Shown: piece after piece, positions 11,272-21,572 of the stretch
Layout of the letters: each line of letters starts with the position of its first letter
How positions within the stretch are numbered: the stretch's first letter is position 1
DNA from: Streptococcus sanguinis
Lineage (GTDB): Bacteria; Bacillota; Bacilli; Lactobacillales; Streptococcaceae
Length of the DNA stretch: 64,000 nucleotides
Assembly: GCA_013378335.1 (NCBI GenBank)
Contig: CP040556.1
Span: 2,172,501 to 2,236,500 of the forward strand
Direction: 5' to 3'
Program-made: the position numbers and the translations under genes
Notes under the pieces: model-generated
The model's database searches: none
Seen by the model: the letters and a program-made list of their open reading frames with translations, nothing else
What the model was told of the DNA's origin: nothing

Positions 11272-11808
11272 TTATTTACCAGTTTTACCTTCTTTACGGC
11301 GAACGAATTCACCAACGTAGCGGATACCTTTACCTTTGTATGGCTCTGGAGCACGCAGACTACGTACGTAAGCTGCTGTTTGTCCAACTACTTCTTTTGA
11401 AATTCCGCTGATAACGATAGTCGTTGGGTTTGGAAGTTCAAAAGTGATGCCTTCTGGTGCTTCTACTTCGTCTGGATGAGATTTACCAACTGAAAGCACA
11501 AGCTTTTTGCCTTGAAGTTGAGCACGGTAACCAACCCCACGCATTTCAAGTTCTTTCTTGAATCCTTCTGATACACCAACAACCATGTTGTTCAAAAGGG
11601 CACGAGTAGTTCCGTGGATTGTTTTCATTTCTTTTGAATCGTTTGGACGGTGAAGAGTAACTTCAGTTCCTTCCACACGGATTTCAATATCTTTTGAGAA
11701 CTCACGAGTCAGTTCTCCTTTAGGTCCTTTTACAGTTACAACGTTGTCTTTGTTGCTAAGTTCAACACTAGCAGGCAACACGATAACTTTATTACCAATA
11801 CGTGACAT
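11272..11808 (-). CDS. rplF: 50S ribosomal protein L6
   Basis: 178 aa with two tandem alpha/beta repeats. Conserved features are [13 protein letters not shown] at the start and the C-terminal [25 protein letters not shown], which binds 23S rRNA near the sarcin-ricin loop and factor-binding site. It is in spc operon order between rpsH and rplR. A 189-base upstream gap contains a structured repeat listed separately. Confidence 0.97.
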   Translation of the reverse strand: MSRIGNKVIVLPASVELSNKDNVVTVKGPKGELTREFSKDIEIRVEGTEVTLHRPNDSKEMKTIHGTTRALLNNMVVGVSEGFKKELEMRGVGYRAQLQGKKLVLSVGKSHPDEVEAPEGITFELPNPTTIVISGISKEVVGQTAAYVRSLRAPEPYKGKGIRYVGEFVRRKEGKTGK

Positions 11809-11896
11809 GTATATATTCTCCTGTTAGATTGTCAGGCCGCAAGCGACCAGTTTTCACGGGGTTTAAATCGATTTCTCGATTGAAAGGAATATTTAA

Positions 11897-11993
11897 GTTT
11901 CAATTTCAAAGTGAATCAAGGCATCGTCTCGCGAGCATAACTCTGGGTTAGGCAAGAGACGATAACGAAGAGTCACACAGAAATTGGGAGCTA
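11897..11993 (-). repeat. structured intergenic element, copy A (rpsH-rplF)
   Basis: 97 bases about three-quarters identical to copy B at 12478-12573, with one single-base gap. Inferred helices on the minus strand are: outer CAATTTC/GAAATTG; a GTGACTC/GATTCAC helix with one internal mismatch; a perfect 8-bp stem (11923-11930 with 11956-11963); and an apical TAAC/GTTA hairpin. The 8-bp stem differs from that of copy B by three compensating base-pair changes, which argues for a selected RNA (or DNA) structure. Confidence 0.65.
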
Positions 11994-11997
11994 AATA

Positions 11998-12396
11998 TTA
12001 CCAAACGTAAGCGATAACTTCCCCACCAACATTCTTTTGGCGCGCTTCTTTATCAGTCAGCAAGCCTTCAGATGTTGAAAGGATAGCAATTCCAAGTCCG
12101 TTCAGAACTTTTGGAAGATCTTCGCGCTTCTTGTAAACACGCAGACCTGGTTTTGAAATACGTTTCAAACCAGTGATAACTTTTTCACCATTTTGTCCGT
12201 ATTTAAGGAATACACGGATGATGCCTTGTTTGTCATCTTCGATGATTTCCACGTTTTTTACAAAACCTTCACGCTTCAGGATTTCAGCAATCCCTTTTTT
12301 GATGTTTGATGCAGGCACTTCAAGCACTTCGTGGTTTGCTTGGTTAGCATTACGGATACGTGTCAAAAAGTCTGCAATTGGGTCAGTCATAACCAT
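11998..12396 (-). CDS. rpsH: 30S ribosomal protein S8
   Basis: 132 aa beginning [20 protein letters not shown] and ending GGEVIAYVW, both diagnostic of S8. It binds 16S helix 21 and organises the central domain; in several bacteria it also represses its own operon by binding a mimic in the mRNA. It is bracketed by the two homologous structured elements A and B, which makes autoregulation worth considering. The start ATG follows GAGGAG. Confidence 0.97.
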   Translation of the reverse strand: MVMTDPIADFLTRIRNANQANHEVLEVPASNIKKGIAEILKREGFVKNVEIIEDDKQGIIRVFLKYGQNGEKVITGLKRISKPGLRVYKKREDLPKVLNGLGIAILSTSEGLLTDKEARQKNVGGEVIAYVW

Positions 12397-12477
12397 TTTA
12401 TAATTCTCCTCTTACTAGTAGTTTGCAAGCTGCACTTGCTAGTTAATGATTGAGCTGGGCTCAGAATATGTTTCTAG

Positions 12478-12573
12478 GTTTCAATTCCTAAGTGAGTCTA
12501 GGCATCTGCTTGCAGGCATAACTTGAGTTAGGCAAAAGCAGATAACGACGAATCACGACGGGATTGGAAGCTA
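12478..12573 (-). repeat. structured intergenic element, copy B (rpsN-rpsH)
   Basis: 96 bases homologous to copy A at 11897-11993. The central 8-bp stem is 12504-12511 with 12536-12543 (ATCTGCTT-type versus ATCGTCTC-type in copy A, each with its matching partner). Loop residues GCCTAAC and GTTATGC are kept in both copies. It lies immediately after rpsN and about 80 bases before rpsH. Confidence 0.65.
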
Positions 12574-12576
12574 GAA

Positions 12577-12762
12577 TTACCAAGATGCTTTGGTAACGCC
12601 AGGGATTTGTCCTTTGTATGCTAATTCACGGAAGCAAACACGGCAAAGTTTAAACTTGCGGTAAACGGAATGTGGACGGCCACATTTTTCACAACGAGTA
12701 TAAGCTTGCGTAGAGAACTTAGCTGGGCGTTTGTTCTTAGCAATCATTGATTTTTTAGCCAT
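12577..12762 (-). CDS. rpsN: 30S ribosomal protein S14 type Z
   Basis: 61 aa, the short zinc-binding form. Two CxxC pairs (Cys24/Cys27 and Cys40/Cys43) form the zinc ribbon, and the C-terminus IPGVTKASW is conserved. It binds 16S rRNA in the head. The spc-operon location identifies it as the main copy (rpsZ/rpsN1); many streptococci also have a zinc-free paralogue elsewhere for zinc limitation, not seen here. Confidence 0.96.
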
Positions 12763-12779
12763 TTGTTTTACCTCCTATA

Positions 12780-13322
12780 TTATTTTGCAAAAGGCATTCC
12801 AAGGCCTGTAAGCAATTCGCGTGACTCTTCGTCAGTGTTAGCAGTTGTTACGATAACGATGTCAAGACCACGAGTCTTATCAACGTCATCAAAGTTGATT
12901 TCTGGGAAGATCAATTGTTCTTTCACACCAAGTGTGTAGTTTCCGCGTCCATCAAAAGATTTTGTTGGAACACCGTGGAAGTCACGAACACGTGGAAGAG
13001 AAACTGAAACCAATTTATCCAAGAATTCATACATACGTTCGCCACGAAGGGTTACTTTAGCACCGATCGCTACACCTTCACGAAGACGGAAGCCGGCGAT
13101 TGATTTTTTAGCTTTAGTGATAAGTGGTTTTTGACCTGAGATAAGAGCCAATTCTTCAGCAGCTTTTTCAAGGTTTTTAGCGTTTGATACAGCGTCACCG
13201 ACACCCATGTTCAAAACGATTTTATCCACTTTTGGCACAGCCATAACAGATGAGTAGTTGAACTTTTCAGTCAAAGCAGGAACTACTTCTTTAAGATATT
13301 TTTCTTTTAAACGATTTGCCAT
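12780..13322 (-). CDS. rplE: 50S ribosomal protein L5
   Basis: 180 aa, starting [17 protein letters not shown]. It contains the conserved [27 protein letters not shown] and [20 protein letters not shown]. It binds 5S rRNA and contacts P-site tRNA from the central protuberance, forming the 5S RNP with L18. It lies between rplX and rpsN with no unusual features. Confidence 0.97.
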
Positions 13323-13345
13323 TATACTTCTCCTTTCCTTCGTGA

Positions 13346-13651
13346 TTAGTCAAGCACTTCGCCTGATTTTTTATTGTAACGAACTTTTTTGCCGTCTACA
13401 AACTTGTAGCCAACACGTCCTGCAACACCATTTTTGTCAAGTACTTGAACGTTTGACACATGGATTGGTGCTTCTTTTTCCACGATAGCACCTTGAGGGT
13501 TTTCGTTATTTGGCTTTTGGTGTTTCTTAACGATGTTTACACCTTCAACAACAACTTTGTTTACTTTGGGAAGAGCTGTAACAACAAGTGCTTCAACACC
13601 CTTGTCTTTACCAGCAATTACGCGAACTTTGTCGCCTTTTTTTACAAACAT
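13346..13651 (-). CDS. rplX: 50S ribosomal protein L24
   Basis: 101 aa with an N-terminal KOW motif ([19 protein letters not shown]). It is one of the two assembly initiators of the large subunit, binding 23S domain I. The ATG is preceded by GAGGAG. It follows rplN after a 75-base gap that contains GC-rich short palindromes around 13675-13705. Confidence 0.97.
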
Positions 13652-13674
13652 TTATTTCTCCTCTTAATTCTTAC

Positions 13675-13706
13675 GCCCCTAGGGGCACCCTGACTTTTGC
13701 CAGGGG
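13675..13706 (-). other. short GC-rich hairpins between rplN and rplX
   Basis: A perfect 12-base palindrome GCCCCTAGGGGC (13674-13685) is followed by CCCTG/CAGGG arms around 13688-13706. No T-run follows. This is one of several hairpins found in the longer gaps of this operon. Function unknown. Confidence 0.3.
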
Positions 13707-13726
13707 ACTGTGTTTGTTAATTATGA

Positions 13727-14095
13727 TTAAAGTACTTCTGGAGCCAATGATACGATCTTCATGAAGCCGCCGTCACGCAATTCACGAGCAACTGGGCCGA
13801 AGATACGAGTTCCGCGAGGAGTTTTGTCTTCACGGATGATGACTGCAGCGTTTTCGTCAAATTTGATGTATGAGCCATCTTTACGACGAGCACCTGATTT
13901 AGTACGAACGATAACAGCTTTTACAACGTCACCTTTCTTAACCGCACCACCAGGAGTAGCTTGTTTTACAGACGCAACGATTACATCACCGATGTTAGCG
14001 AACTTACGTCCTGAGCCACCAAGAACTTTGATTGTCAAGATTTCGCGAGCGCCGCTGTTGTCGGCAACTTTCAAACGAGTTTCTGTTTGAATCAT
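13727..14095 (-). CDS. rplN: 50S ribosomal protein L14
   Basis: 122 aa, starting [19 protein letters not shown] and containing the L14 signature [12 protein letters not shown] and the C-terminal SLAPEVL. A beta-barrel protein that binds 23S rRNA and forms inter-subunit bridges. It lies between rpsQ and rplX. The length equals the family standard. Confidence 0.98.
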   Translation of the reverse strand: MIQTETRLKVADNSGAREILTIKVLGGSGRKFANIGDVIVASVKQATPGGAVKKGDVVKAVIVRTKSGARRKDGSYIKFDENAAVIIREDKTPRGTRIFGPVARELRDGGFMKIVSLAPEVL

Positions 14096-14120
14096 TTAAG
14101 TTTTCTCCTTTCTGGTTTGA

Positions 14121-14381
14121 TTAGATGATAACCGCTTCTTCAACGACTTCTACAAGACGGAAGCGTTTTGTAGCTGAAAGCGGACGAGTTTCCATGATAC
14201 GAACGATATCGCCTTCTTTGGCAACATTGTTTTCGTCATGTGCTTTGTACTTCTTAGAGTAGTTAATACGTTTACCATAGACTGGGTGGTTACGTTTAGT
14301 TTCAACTACAACTGTGATTGTTTTGTCCATTTTGTCAGAAACAACGCGTCCGACAAGAACTTTACGATTATTGCGTTCCAT
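14121..14381 (-). CDS. rpsQ: 30S ribosomal protein S17
   Basis: 86 aa with an OB fold. Conserved [15 protein letters not shown], the basic [19 protein letters not shown] loop and [20 protein letters not shown] are visible. It is a primary binder of the 16S 5' domain. It sits between rpmC and rplN with AAGGAGA before the start. Confidence 0.97.
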
Positions 14382-14404
14382 TGAAATTCTCCTTCCCTAG
14401 TCTA

Positions 14405-14611
14405 TTATTTAACTTCTGATTGAATAGTTTTGATACGAGCGATTTGTTTCTTCACTTCTTTCAAACGAGCTGTCTGCTCCAATTGGCCAGCAGCTGCTTG
14501 GAAACGAAGATCAAACAATTCTTTCTTCAATTCATTTTCACGCTTCGCGAGTTCTTCTTGAGAAAGACCACGAAGTTCTTTAACAAATTCTTTTACTTCA
14601 TTAAGTTTCAT
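14405..14611 (-). CDS. rpmC: 50S ribosomal protein L29
   Basis: 68 aa, an all-helical protein with [20 protein letters not shown] followed by [18 protein letters not shown], the L29 signature. It lies at the exit tunnel near L23 and contributes to the docking site for SRP and trigger factor. It lies 9 bases after rplP and 23 bases before rpsQ. Confidence 0.97.
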   Translation of the reverse strand: MKLNEVKEFVKELRGLSQEELAKRENELKKELFDLRFQAAAGQLEQTARLKEVKKQIARIKTIQSEVK

Positions 14612-14620
14612 GCCTTCTCC

Positions 14621-15034
14621 TTATTCTGCTTCACGTTTTACGAATTTACATTTAACTGGAAGTTTGTGGCTTGCAAGGCGAAGTGCTTCGCGAGCGATTT
14701 CTTCTGAAACACCAGCAACTTCAAACATTACTTTGCCACGCTTAACTGGTGCAACCCATCCTTCTGGAGCACCTTTACCAGATCCCATCCGTACACCGAT
14801 AGCTTTTGCAGTGTATGATTTGTGTGGGAAGATTTTAATCCAAACTTTACCACCACGTTTCATGTAACGAGTCATAGCGATACGGGCAGCTTCGATTTGG
14901 CGGTTAGTAATCCAGTGGCTAGTAGTTGCTTGAAGACCGTATTCTCCAAATGCTACTTCTTTTCCGCCTTTAGCTTCACCGCGCATTTTTCCACGGAATT
15001 CGCGACGGTGTTTAACACGTTTAGGTACTAACAT
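14621..15034 (-). CDS. rplP: 50S ribosomal protein L16
   Basis: 137 aa, starting [19 protein letters not shown] with the conserved [32 protein letters not shown] and [17 protein letters not shown] loop. That loop reaches the A-site/peptidyl transferase region, the arginine-bearing turn hydroxylated in some species. It lies 3 bases after rpsC, suggesting translational coupling. Confidence 0.97.
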   Translation of the reverse strand: MLVPKRVKHRREFRGKMRGEAKGGKEVAFGEYGLQATTSHWITNRQIEAARIAMTRYMKRGGKVWIKIFPHKSYTAKAIGVRMGSGKGAPEGWVAPVKRGKVMFEVAGVSEEIAREALRLASHKLPVKCKFVKREAE

Positions 15035-15037
15035 TGG

Positions 15038-15691
15038 TTATTTACCTCCTTTAGTGTTTTTACGAGCTGGAAGGACTTCTCCACGGTAGATCCAGACTTT
15101 AACACCCAGTTTACCGTAAGTAGTATCAGCTTCTTCCCAAGCGTAATCAATATCCGCACGAAGTGTGTGAAGCGGAACAGTTCCCTCAGAGTAACCTTCG
15201 CTGCGGGCAATATCTGCACCATTCAAACGACCTGATACTTGAGTTTTGATTCCTTTAGCTCCTGCACGCATTGTGCGTTGGATAGCTTGTTTTTGAGCAC
15301 GACGGAAAGCTACACGCTGTTCAAGCTGGCGAGCAATTCCTTCACCAACCAGATGCGCATCCAAGTCAGGACGCTTGATTTCGATGATGTTGATGTGGAC
15401 TTGTTTTCCAGTCAATTTGTTGAGTTTTGCACGGAGTGCATCAACGTTTGCTCCGCCTTTACCGATAACCATACCTGGTTTAGCAGTGTGAAGAGAAACG
15501 TTTACTTTGTTTACTGCGCGTTCAATTTCAATAGTTGAAATCGCTGCGTCAGCCAATTCTTTTTGAACGAATTTACGGATTGCAAGATCTTCATGAAGGT
15601 AATCCGCGTATTCTTTTTCAGCATACCATTTGGCATCCCAATCACGGATGATGCCGACACGCATACCAATTGGATGTACTTTTTGACCCAC
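15038..15691 (-). CDS. rpsC: 30S ribosomal protein S3
   Basis: 217 aa. The start is [29 protein letters not shown]. The type-2 KH domain contains [16 protein letters not shown] (about residues 77-92), and the C-terminal S3 domain contains [12 protein letters not shown] and WIYRGEVLP. It lies at the mRNA entry tunnel and shares helicase activity with S4/S5. It is in the usual position between rplV and rplP. Confidence 0.97.
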   Translation of the reverse strand: MGQKVHPIGMRVGIIRDWDAKWYAEKEYADYLHEDLAIRKFVQKELADAAISTIEIERAVNKVNVSLHTAKPGMVIGKGGANVDALRAKLNKLTGKQVHINIIEIKRPDLDAHLVGEGIARQLEQRVAFRRAQKQAIQRTMRAGAKGIKTQVSGRLNGADIARSEGYSEGTVPLHTLRADIDYAWEEADTTYGKLGVKVWIYRGEVLPARKNTKGGK

Positions 15692-15703
15692 GATGTTACC
15701 TCC

Positions 15704-16048
15704 TTATTTTTCTGCAACGACCACAGTGATGTGGCTTGTGCGTTTGTTGATTGGTGAAGCTGAACCTTTAGCGCGCGGACGGAAACGTTTCATAGTTGGT
15801 CCTTCGTTTGCGAAAGCTTCAGATACTACCAAGTTTGCTTTTTCCAAACCAAAGTTGTTTTCAGCATTAGCGATTGCAGAGTTCAAAACTTTTTCGATAA
15901 TGCCAGCAGCTTTGTTTGGAGTGAATTTCAAGATTGCGATTGCGTCAGCGACGTTTTTACCACGAATATTGTCAAGAACCAGACGAGATTTACGAGGTGA
16001 AACACGCACTGTACGAGCCATTGCTTTAGCTGAAGTAATTTCTGCCAT
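15704..16048 (-). CDS. rplV: 50S ribosomal protein L22
   Basis: 114 aa with the globular domain [21 protein letters not shown] and the C-terminal beta-hairpin region [20 protein letters not shown]. The hairpin lines the exit tunnel, where macrolide-resistance changes arise; this one is complete. It lies 11 bases after rpsS. Confidence 0.97.
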   Translation of the reverse strand: MAEITSAKAMARTVRVSPRKSRLVLDNIRGKNVADAIAILKFTPNKAAGIIEKVLNSAIANAENNFGLEKANLVVSEAFANEGPTMKRFRPRAKGSASPINKRTSHITVVVAEK

Positions 16049-16059
16049 TTATGTTCTCC

Positions 16060-16341
16060 TTATTTTCTACGTGTTTTCTTGTCGTCTGCAGCGTGACCCT
16101 TGTAAGTACGAGTTGGCGCAAATTCACCAAGCTTGTGACCTACCATGTCTTCCTGGATGTAAACAGGCACGTGTTTACGTCCGTCATAAACTGCAATTGT
16201 GTAACCAATGAAACTTGGGAAGATCGTTGAACGACGTGACCAAGTTTTGATGACTTTTTTCTTTTCGTCGTTAGCTTGAGCTTCAACTTTCTTCATCAGA
16301 TGCTCATCGACGAAAGGTCCTTTTTTAAGACTGCGTCCCAT
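16060..16341 (-). CDS. rpsS: 30S ribosomal protein S19
   Basis: 93 aa, starting [20 protein letters not shown] with the conserved [28 protein letters not shown] and [15 protein letters not shown]. It sits in the 30S head with S13 and contacts the P site. The gap to rplB is 85 bases and holds an imperfect GC-rich hairpin near 16370-16405. Confidence 0.97.
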
Positions 16342-16426
16342 TTTATATTTTCTCCTTTAAATAAGTACCACAGCGGCCTGCGCTGACTAAGCAGCGCTAC
16401 CGAGCTGGCGGATAGATTGTTTTAAA

Positions 16427-17260
16427 TTATTTCTCGTTGCGACGACGAACGATAAGTTTGTCAGATTTCGCTTTTTTGTTACGAGTTTTAAGTCCAAGAG
16501 CAGGTTTGCCCCATGGAGTAGATGGCGCTTTACGACCAACTGGTGCTTTACCTTCACCACCACCGTGTGGGTGATCGTTAGGGTTCATTACAGAACCGCG
16601 AACTGTTGGACGGATACCTTTCCAACGGCTACGTCCTGCTTTACCAAGGTTTACAAGTCCATGTTGTTCGTTTCCGACAACACCAACTGTAGCGCGACAA
16701 GTACCAAGAATCATACGAACTTCGCCTGATTGAAGACGAACAAGAGTGTACTTACCTTCTTGACCCAATACTTGAGCAGAAGCTCCAGCAGCACGAACCA
16801 ATTCTCCACCGCGGCCTGGCTTCAACTCAATGTTGTGAACCAAAGTACCAACCGGGATGTTAGCAAGCGGAAGGGCGTTTCCGACTTTGATATCTGCTTC
16901 AGGACCTGAAACGATGCGTTGACCAACTTCAAGACCTTTAGGAGCGATGATATAAGCCTTCACACCGTCAGTGTAGTGAACCAAAGCGATGTTTGCTGAA
17001 CGATTTGGATCATACTCGATTGTTTTTACAACTGCTTCAACAGCGTCTTTGTTACGCTTGAAGTCAATCAAACGGTAGTGGCGCTTGTGGCCGCCACCTT
17101 GGTGACGAACAGTGATGCGACCGTTGTTATTACGACCAGCCTTGCTCTTCAAAGAAACAAGCAAAGATTTTTCTGGAGTGCTGGTAGTGATTTCAGCGAA
17201 ATCCAAAGAAGTCATATTACGGCGACCGTTTGTTGTTGGTTTATAAACACGAATTCCCAC
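16427..17260 (-). CDS. rplB: 50S ribosomal protein L2
   Basis: 277 aa. The N-terminal OB-like domain contains [15 protein letters not shown]. The central SH3-like domain has [19 protein letters not shown]. The C-terminal segment [21 protein letters not shown] carries the conserved histidine of the peptidyl-transferase-proximal loop. It is one of the largest L-proteins and is required for subunit association. It lies between rplW and rpsS. Confidence 0.98.
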   Translation of the reverse strand: MGIRVYKPTTNGRRNMTSLDFAEITTSTPEKSLLVSLKSKAGRNNNGRITVRHQGGGHKRHYRLIDFKRNKDAVEAVVKTIEYDPNRSANIALVHYTDGVKAYIIAPKGLEVGQRIVSGPEADIKVGNALPLANIPVGTLVHNIELKPGRGGELVRAAGASAQVLGQEGKYTLVRLQSGEVRMILGTCRATVGVVGNEQHGLVNLGKAGRSRWKGIRPTVRGSVMNPNDHPHGGGEGKAPVGRKAPSTPWGKPALGLKTRNKKAKSDKLIVRRRNEK

Positions 17261-17277
17261 GATATTTCCTCCTTAGA

Positions 17278-17574
17278 TTATTCTTCTTCTGCACCGAACA
17301 ACTCGATTGCTTTAGAATCAGCTGTCAGTGTTACGATAGCTTTTTTAGTTTTGTTTGTAAAACCAGTGTAGCGTCCAACGCGTTTTGCTTTTGGTTTTAC
17401 ATTGATAGTGTTAACGTTAGCAACTTTAACTCCTTCAAAAGCAGCTTCAACAGCTTGCTTGATCAAGAGTTTGTGAGCGCGAGTGTCCACTTCAAATACG
17501 TATTTGCCTGCTTCGTACTGAGCCATTGAGCCTTCAGTGATAACAGGTTTTTTGATTACGTCGTACAAATTCAT
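17278..17574 (-). CDS. rplW: 50S ribosomal protein L23
   Basis: 98 aa, starting [19 protein letters not shown], with [25 protein letters not shown] and [18 protein letters not shown]. It is at the tunnel exit and docks trigger factor and SRP. Its ATG overlaps the rplD stop by one base (TAATG), so translation is probably coupled. Confidence 0.97.
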   Translation of the reverse strand: MNLYDVIKKPVITEGSMAQYEAGKYVFEVDTRAHKLLIKQAVEAAFEGVKVANVNTINVKPKAKRVGRYTGFTNKTKKAIVTLTADSKAIELFGAEEE

Positions 17575-18197
17575 TATGCAAGAACCTCCTCAATTTTAGA
17601 GATAGCTGCTTGAGTAACAAGAAGTTTGTCGCTGTTTACGATGTCCAGAACGCTTGCTGTTGTTGCAGTTGCAACTTTAACATTTGGAAGGTTACGTGCT
17701 GAAAGTGCAGCGAATTCGTTTCCTTCTTCAAGAATAACAAGTACTTTTGTGTCGATACTTAGCGCAGCAAGCACTTTTGCAAACTCAGCAGTTTTTGGAG
17801 CTGTAAATGAAAGGCTGTCTACAGCTACGAATTTGTTTTCAGCAACTTTTTCAGAGTAAACTGATTTCAATGCCAATCTACGAACTTTACGTGGAAGTTT
17901 GTAAGCATATGAACGAGGAGTTGGACCGAATACGATACCACCACCACGCCATTGTGGAGAGCGGATAGAACCTTGACGAGCACGTCCAGTTCCTTTTTGA
18001 CGCCATGGTTTGCGTCCGCCGCCTGATACTGCAGAACGGTTTTTAACAGCGTGAGTTCCTTGACGAAGGCTAGCGCGTTGGCTGATGATAACATCAAAGA
18101 CAACTGATTCATTTGGTTCAATACCAAAGACCGCATCGTTCAGAACTACTTCACCAGCTTCTTTACCAGTTTGGTCAAATAATTTTACGTTTGCCAT
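17574..18197 (-). CDS. rplD: 50S ribosomal protein L4
   Basis: 207 aa. The globular domain is complete, and the extended tunnel loop (about residues 45-95) contains [19 protein letters not shown], the site of macrolide-resistance changes in streptococci; here it reads as the normal sequence. In enterobacteria L4 also regulates the S10 operon, but in Firmicutes that is not established. It overlaps rplW by one base. Confidence 0.97.
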   Translation of the reverse strand: MANVKLFDQTGKEAGEVVLNDAVFGIEPNESVVFDVIISQRASLRQGTHAVKNRSAVSGGGRKPWRQKGTGRARQGSIRSPQWRGGGIVFGPTPRSYAYKLPRKVRRLALKSVYSEKVAENKFVAVDSLSFTAPKTAEFAKVLAALSIDTKVLVILEEGNEFAALSARNLPNVKVATATTASVLDIVNSDKLLVTQAAISKIEEVLA

Positions 18198-18221
18198 TGT
18201 GACTGATTTCCCCTTTCTTTA

Positions 18222-18848
18222 TTATTTACCAGCTTTAACTGCTGACTTGATAGTGATAAGAGATTTCTTAGCACCTGGTACGTTACCTTTAATCAGGATA
18301 ACGTTCTTCTCTGGAACAACCTGTACGACTTCAAGGTTTTGAATCGTCACACGGTTGCCACCCATACGTCCAGCCAAGCGTTTGTTTTTGAAAACGCGGT
18401 TTGGCGCAACCGGTCCCATTGAACCAGGACGACGATGGTAACGTGAACCGTGAGCCATTGGACCACGAGATTGGCCGTGGCGTTTGATAACACCTTGGAA
18501 ACCTTTACCTTTTGAAGTTCCTGTTACATCAACAACATCACCAGCTTCGAATGTATCGACAGTGATTTCTGCTCCTACTTCCAAGCCTTCAATGTTTTTG
18601 AATTCACGAATGAAGCGCTTAGGAGCTGTGTTAGCTTTCGCTACATGGCCTTTGGCAGGTTTGTTGCTCAATACGTCACGAAGGTCATCAAAACCAACTT
18701 GAACTGCGTTGTAACCATCTGTTTCAACTGTTTTAACTTGAAGAACAACGTTTGGAGCTGCTTCAACAACAGTTACAGGGATTAATTCGCCAGCTTCAGT
18801 GAAGATTTGAGTCATTCCCACTTTTTTCCCTAAGATTCCTTTTGTCAT
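18222..18848 (-). CDS. rplC: 50S ribosomal protein L3
   Basis: 208 aa, starting [31 protein letters not shown], with [13 protein letters not shown] and the peptidyl-transferase-proximal [17 protein letters not shown] loop. It is one of two assembly initiators of the 50S subunit. The 84-base gap from rpsJ carries a small GAGC/GCTC hairpin followed by T-rich sequence near 18880-18905, which may modulate readthrough. Confidence 0.97.
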   Translation of the reverse strand: MTKGILGKKVGMTQIFTEAGELIPVTVVEAAPNVVLQVKTVETDGYNAVQVGFDDLRDVLSNKPAKGHVAKANTAPKRFIREFKNIEGLEVGAEITVDTFEAGDVVDVTGTSKGKGFQGVIKRHGQSRGPMAHGSRYHRRPGSMGPVAPNRVFKNKRLAGRMGGNRVTIQNLEVVQVVPEKNVILIKGNVPGAKKSLITIKSAVKAGK

Positions 18849-18932
18849 GAGAAAATGTTTCCTTTTCTATAATTTTTTTCAAAAAGTTTTTAACGAGCGT
18901 TTTTCATGCTCTGGTTTAGATCAAGCTTTAGA

Positions 18933-19241
18933 TTAAAGTTTAATCTCTACGTTCACACCACTTGGAAGATCTAATTTCATCAAAGCGTCAACTGTTTTTT
19001 GAGTTGGGTTAATGATATCGATCAAGCGTTTGTGAGTACGCATTTCAAATTGTTCGCGAGAGTCTTTGTATTTGTGAGTCGCACGAATGATTGTGTAGAG
19101 ACTGCGCTCAGTTGGAAGTGGGATTGGACCCGCAACTTCAGCACCAGTACGAGTAGCAGTTTCTACGATTTTTGCAGCCGCTGTATCAAGTGTACGATGT
19201 TCGTAAGCTTTCAAACGGATGCGGATTTTTTTGTTTGCCAT
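18933..19241 (-). CDS. rpsJ: 30S ribosomal protein S10 (NusE)
   Basis: 102 aa, the first gene of the superoperon. Conserved features are [59 protein letters not shown] core and the C-terminal [11 protein letters not shown]. Besides its ribosomal role in the 30S head, S10 is the transcription factor NusE, which binds NusB and links RNA polymerase to antitermination and coupling. A structured leader of about 130 bases precedes it. Confidence 0.98.
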   Translation of the reverse strand: MANKKIRIRLKAYEHRTLDTAAAKIVETATRTGAEVAGPIPLPTERSLYTIIRATHKYKDSREQFEMRTHKRLIDIINPTQKTVDALMKLDLPSGVNVEIKL

Positions 19242-19276
19242 CTTTTTCTCCTTTTCGTCTATTTAAGATAATAGGC

Positions 19277-19352
19277 TAGCTCCACAAGAAAACCGACAGG
19301 TGATTGCGTGGCAATGCAACCGAGCGTGTCGCAACCTCTTGCATCAAAGCTA
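19277..19352 (-). promoter_or_regulatory. structured leader RNA of the S10 operon
   Basis: Four nested helices can be drawn on the minus strand: AGCTA-type arms at 19277-19281/19348-19352, CAAGA/TCTTG at 19285-19289/19337-19341, CGACA/TGTCG at 19294-19298/19327-19331 and an apical TTGC/GCAA at 19304-19307/19316-19319. They form one long interrupted hairpin between the promoter and rpsJ. This suits a ribosomal-protein-responsive leader. The ligand is unknown from sequence. Confidence 0.6.
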
Positions 19353-19379
19353 CACACTGTATTTTTACAGCACCATAGT

Positions 19380-19408
19380 ATCTTAACACAAAGAACCAGT
19401 CATTGCAA
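19380..19408 (-). promoter_or_regulatory. main promoter of the S10-spc-alpha operon
   Basis: On the minus strand TTGCAA (19403-19408) and TAAGAT (19380-19385) are 17 bp apart with an extended -10 (TGTTAAGAT). It is about 140 bp upstream of rpsJ, giving room for the leader hairpin. Confidence 0.75.
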
Positions 19409-19544
19409 GGGATTTGAGTAATTTTTTAAAGATTTTTAGGATAATTTTTTATGAAAGTGTTTTCTAAACAATTTATAAGCCTTGTAAGTCATTATCTAGA
19501 AGAAAATTTAGACTTTTTCACCTATTTATTCGAGTTTGTATTCA

Positions 19545-19582
19545 GAAAATACAAAATCTCACTGACGCACATCAGTGAGATT
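19545..19582 (-). terminator. intrinsic terminator after the uridine-kinase-like gene
   Basis: A perfect 11-bp stem (19555-19565 with 19572-19582, loop of 6) is followed on the minus strand by T-rich TTGTATTTTC. It separates the tgt transcription unit from the S10 promoter. Confidence 0.75.
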
Positions 19583-19614
19583 AAAAATGAAAATTTACTC
19601 TTGGCTACTTTGTT

Positions 19615-20253
19615 TTATAACAAGGGACTGTCCTTTTCGATGCGAAAGCTGTTGCCCGACTGGCAGATGACAAGATCAGCAGCTGCTAGATAGGGTTGAT
19701 AAAAGTGCCTATATTGCTCTCGCCGAGCCAGATGCGTCTGCTCTATCCACTCTGGCCTGCGCTCTCGCACAGCCACATCCCGAGCCAAGCGGCGCTCTAA
19801 CTCAGTCTGATCATCCGTGTAAAAACAAATCGACAAATCAAACAAGCTTTCAGGCAAAAAGGCAGCCGACATACCTTCTACTATTAAAATCGGCTTTCGG
19901 GCTGATAAACGCAAGCTAGGCGACCAAGCTGTGCCAATGGTCAGAATATCCAGACCAGACTGCAAGGCACAAATATCTCGCTCCAGACTGCTTAGTTCAT
20001 GAACGGCTGGGAGGCAGGCTGTGACTTTTTGATGCGGAAAATCTTTAGAACTGAGCAAATCTCGATACTCTCCAGTAATTACATAAGGATCTGTTTCCAG
20101 CAGATTGGCTCGTTCCTCACCCAAGGCTAACTGGAGTCTTCGAGCAAAAGTTGACTTGCCTGAAGCACCATGACCATAAATAAGTATAGTATGTTTTTGG
20201 TCATCTGACAGATACGCTGTCAATCTTTTCAGCAATTTCTCTTCATCAGACAT
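19615..20253 (-). CDS. uridine-kinase-like P-loop NTPase
   Basis: 212 aa from the chosen ATG. The P-loop GHGASGKST lies near residues 27-35; further on are a kinase-like acidic region (LLETDPYVI) and a hydrophobic strand ending in VEG. The fold matches the uridine kinase/phosphoribulokinase-like small-molecule kinases, but the substrate is not evident. An alternative TTG start 15 bases upstream lies inside the Shine-Dalgarno AAAGGGGAAG; the ATG at 20253 sits correctly behind it. It lies 24 bases after tgt, probably co-transcribed, and ends at a strong terminator. Confidence 0.75.
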   Translation of the reverse strand: MSDEEKLLKRLTAYLSDDQKHTILIYGHGASGKSTFARRLQLALGEERANLLETDPYVITGEYRDLLSSKDFPHQKVTACLPAVHELSSLERDICALQSGLDILTIGTAWSPSLRLSARKPILIVEGMSAAFLPESLFDLSICFYTDDQTELERRLARDVAVRERRPEWIEQTHLARREQYRHFYQPYLAAADLVICQSGNSFRIEKDSPLL

Positions 20254-20277
20254 AGCTTCCCCTTTCAATGGAGCTTC

Positions 20278-21483
<1,206 letters not shown>

Positions 21484-21529
21484 TCACAAGATACCGTATG
21501 ATTTTACCAAAAAAACTTCTATCTGTCAC

Positions 21530-21544
21530 GGGGTATGATATAAT
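21530..21544 (+). promoter_or_regulatory. extended -10 promoter for the DUF975 gene
   Basis: TGATATAAT with TATAAT at 21539-21544 forms an extended -10 hexamer 29 bases before the start codon. No good -35 is visible, as is common for streptococcal extended -10 promoters. Confidence 0.6.
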
Positions 21545-21572
21545 GTAACAGACAAATCCAAATGGAGGAATT

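Noticed and set aside
12478..12573. Element B (and A) as a BOX or RUP repeat
   Set aside because: Neither the boxA/boxC consensus nor RUP-like ends could be seen, and the two copies sit only around rpsH in this window.
19451..19693. 80-codon plus-strand frame between rpsJ and the kinase gene
   Set aside because: It runs through the kinase terminator and into the antisense of the kinase 3' end; no ribosome-binding site, low-complexity AT-rich composition.
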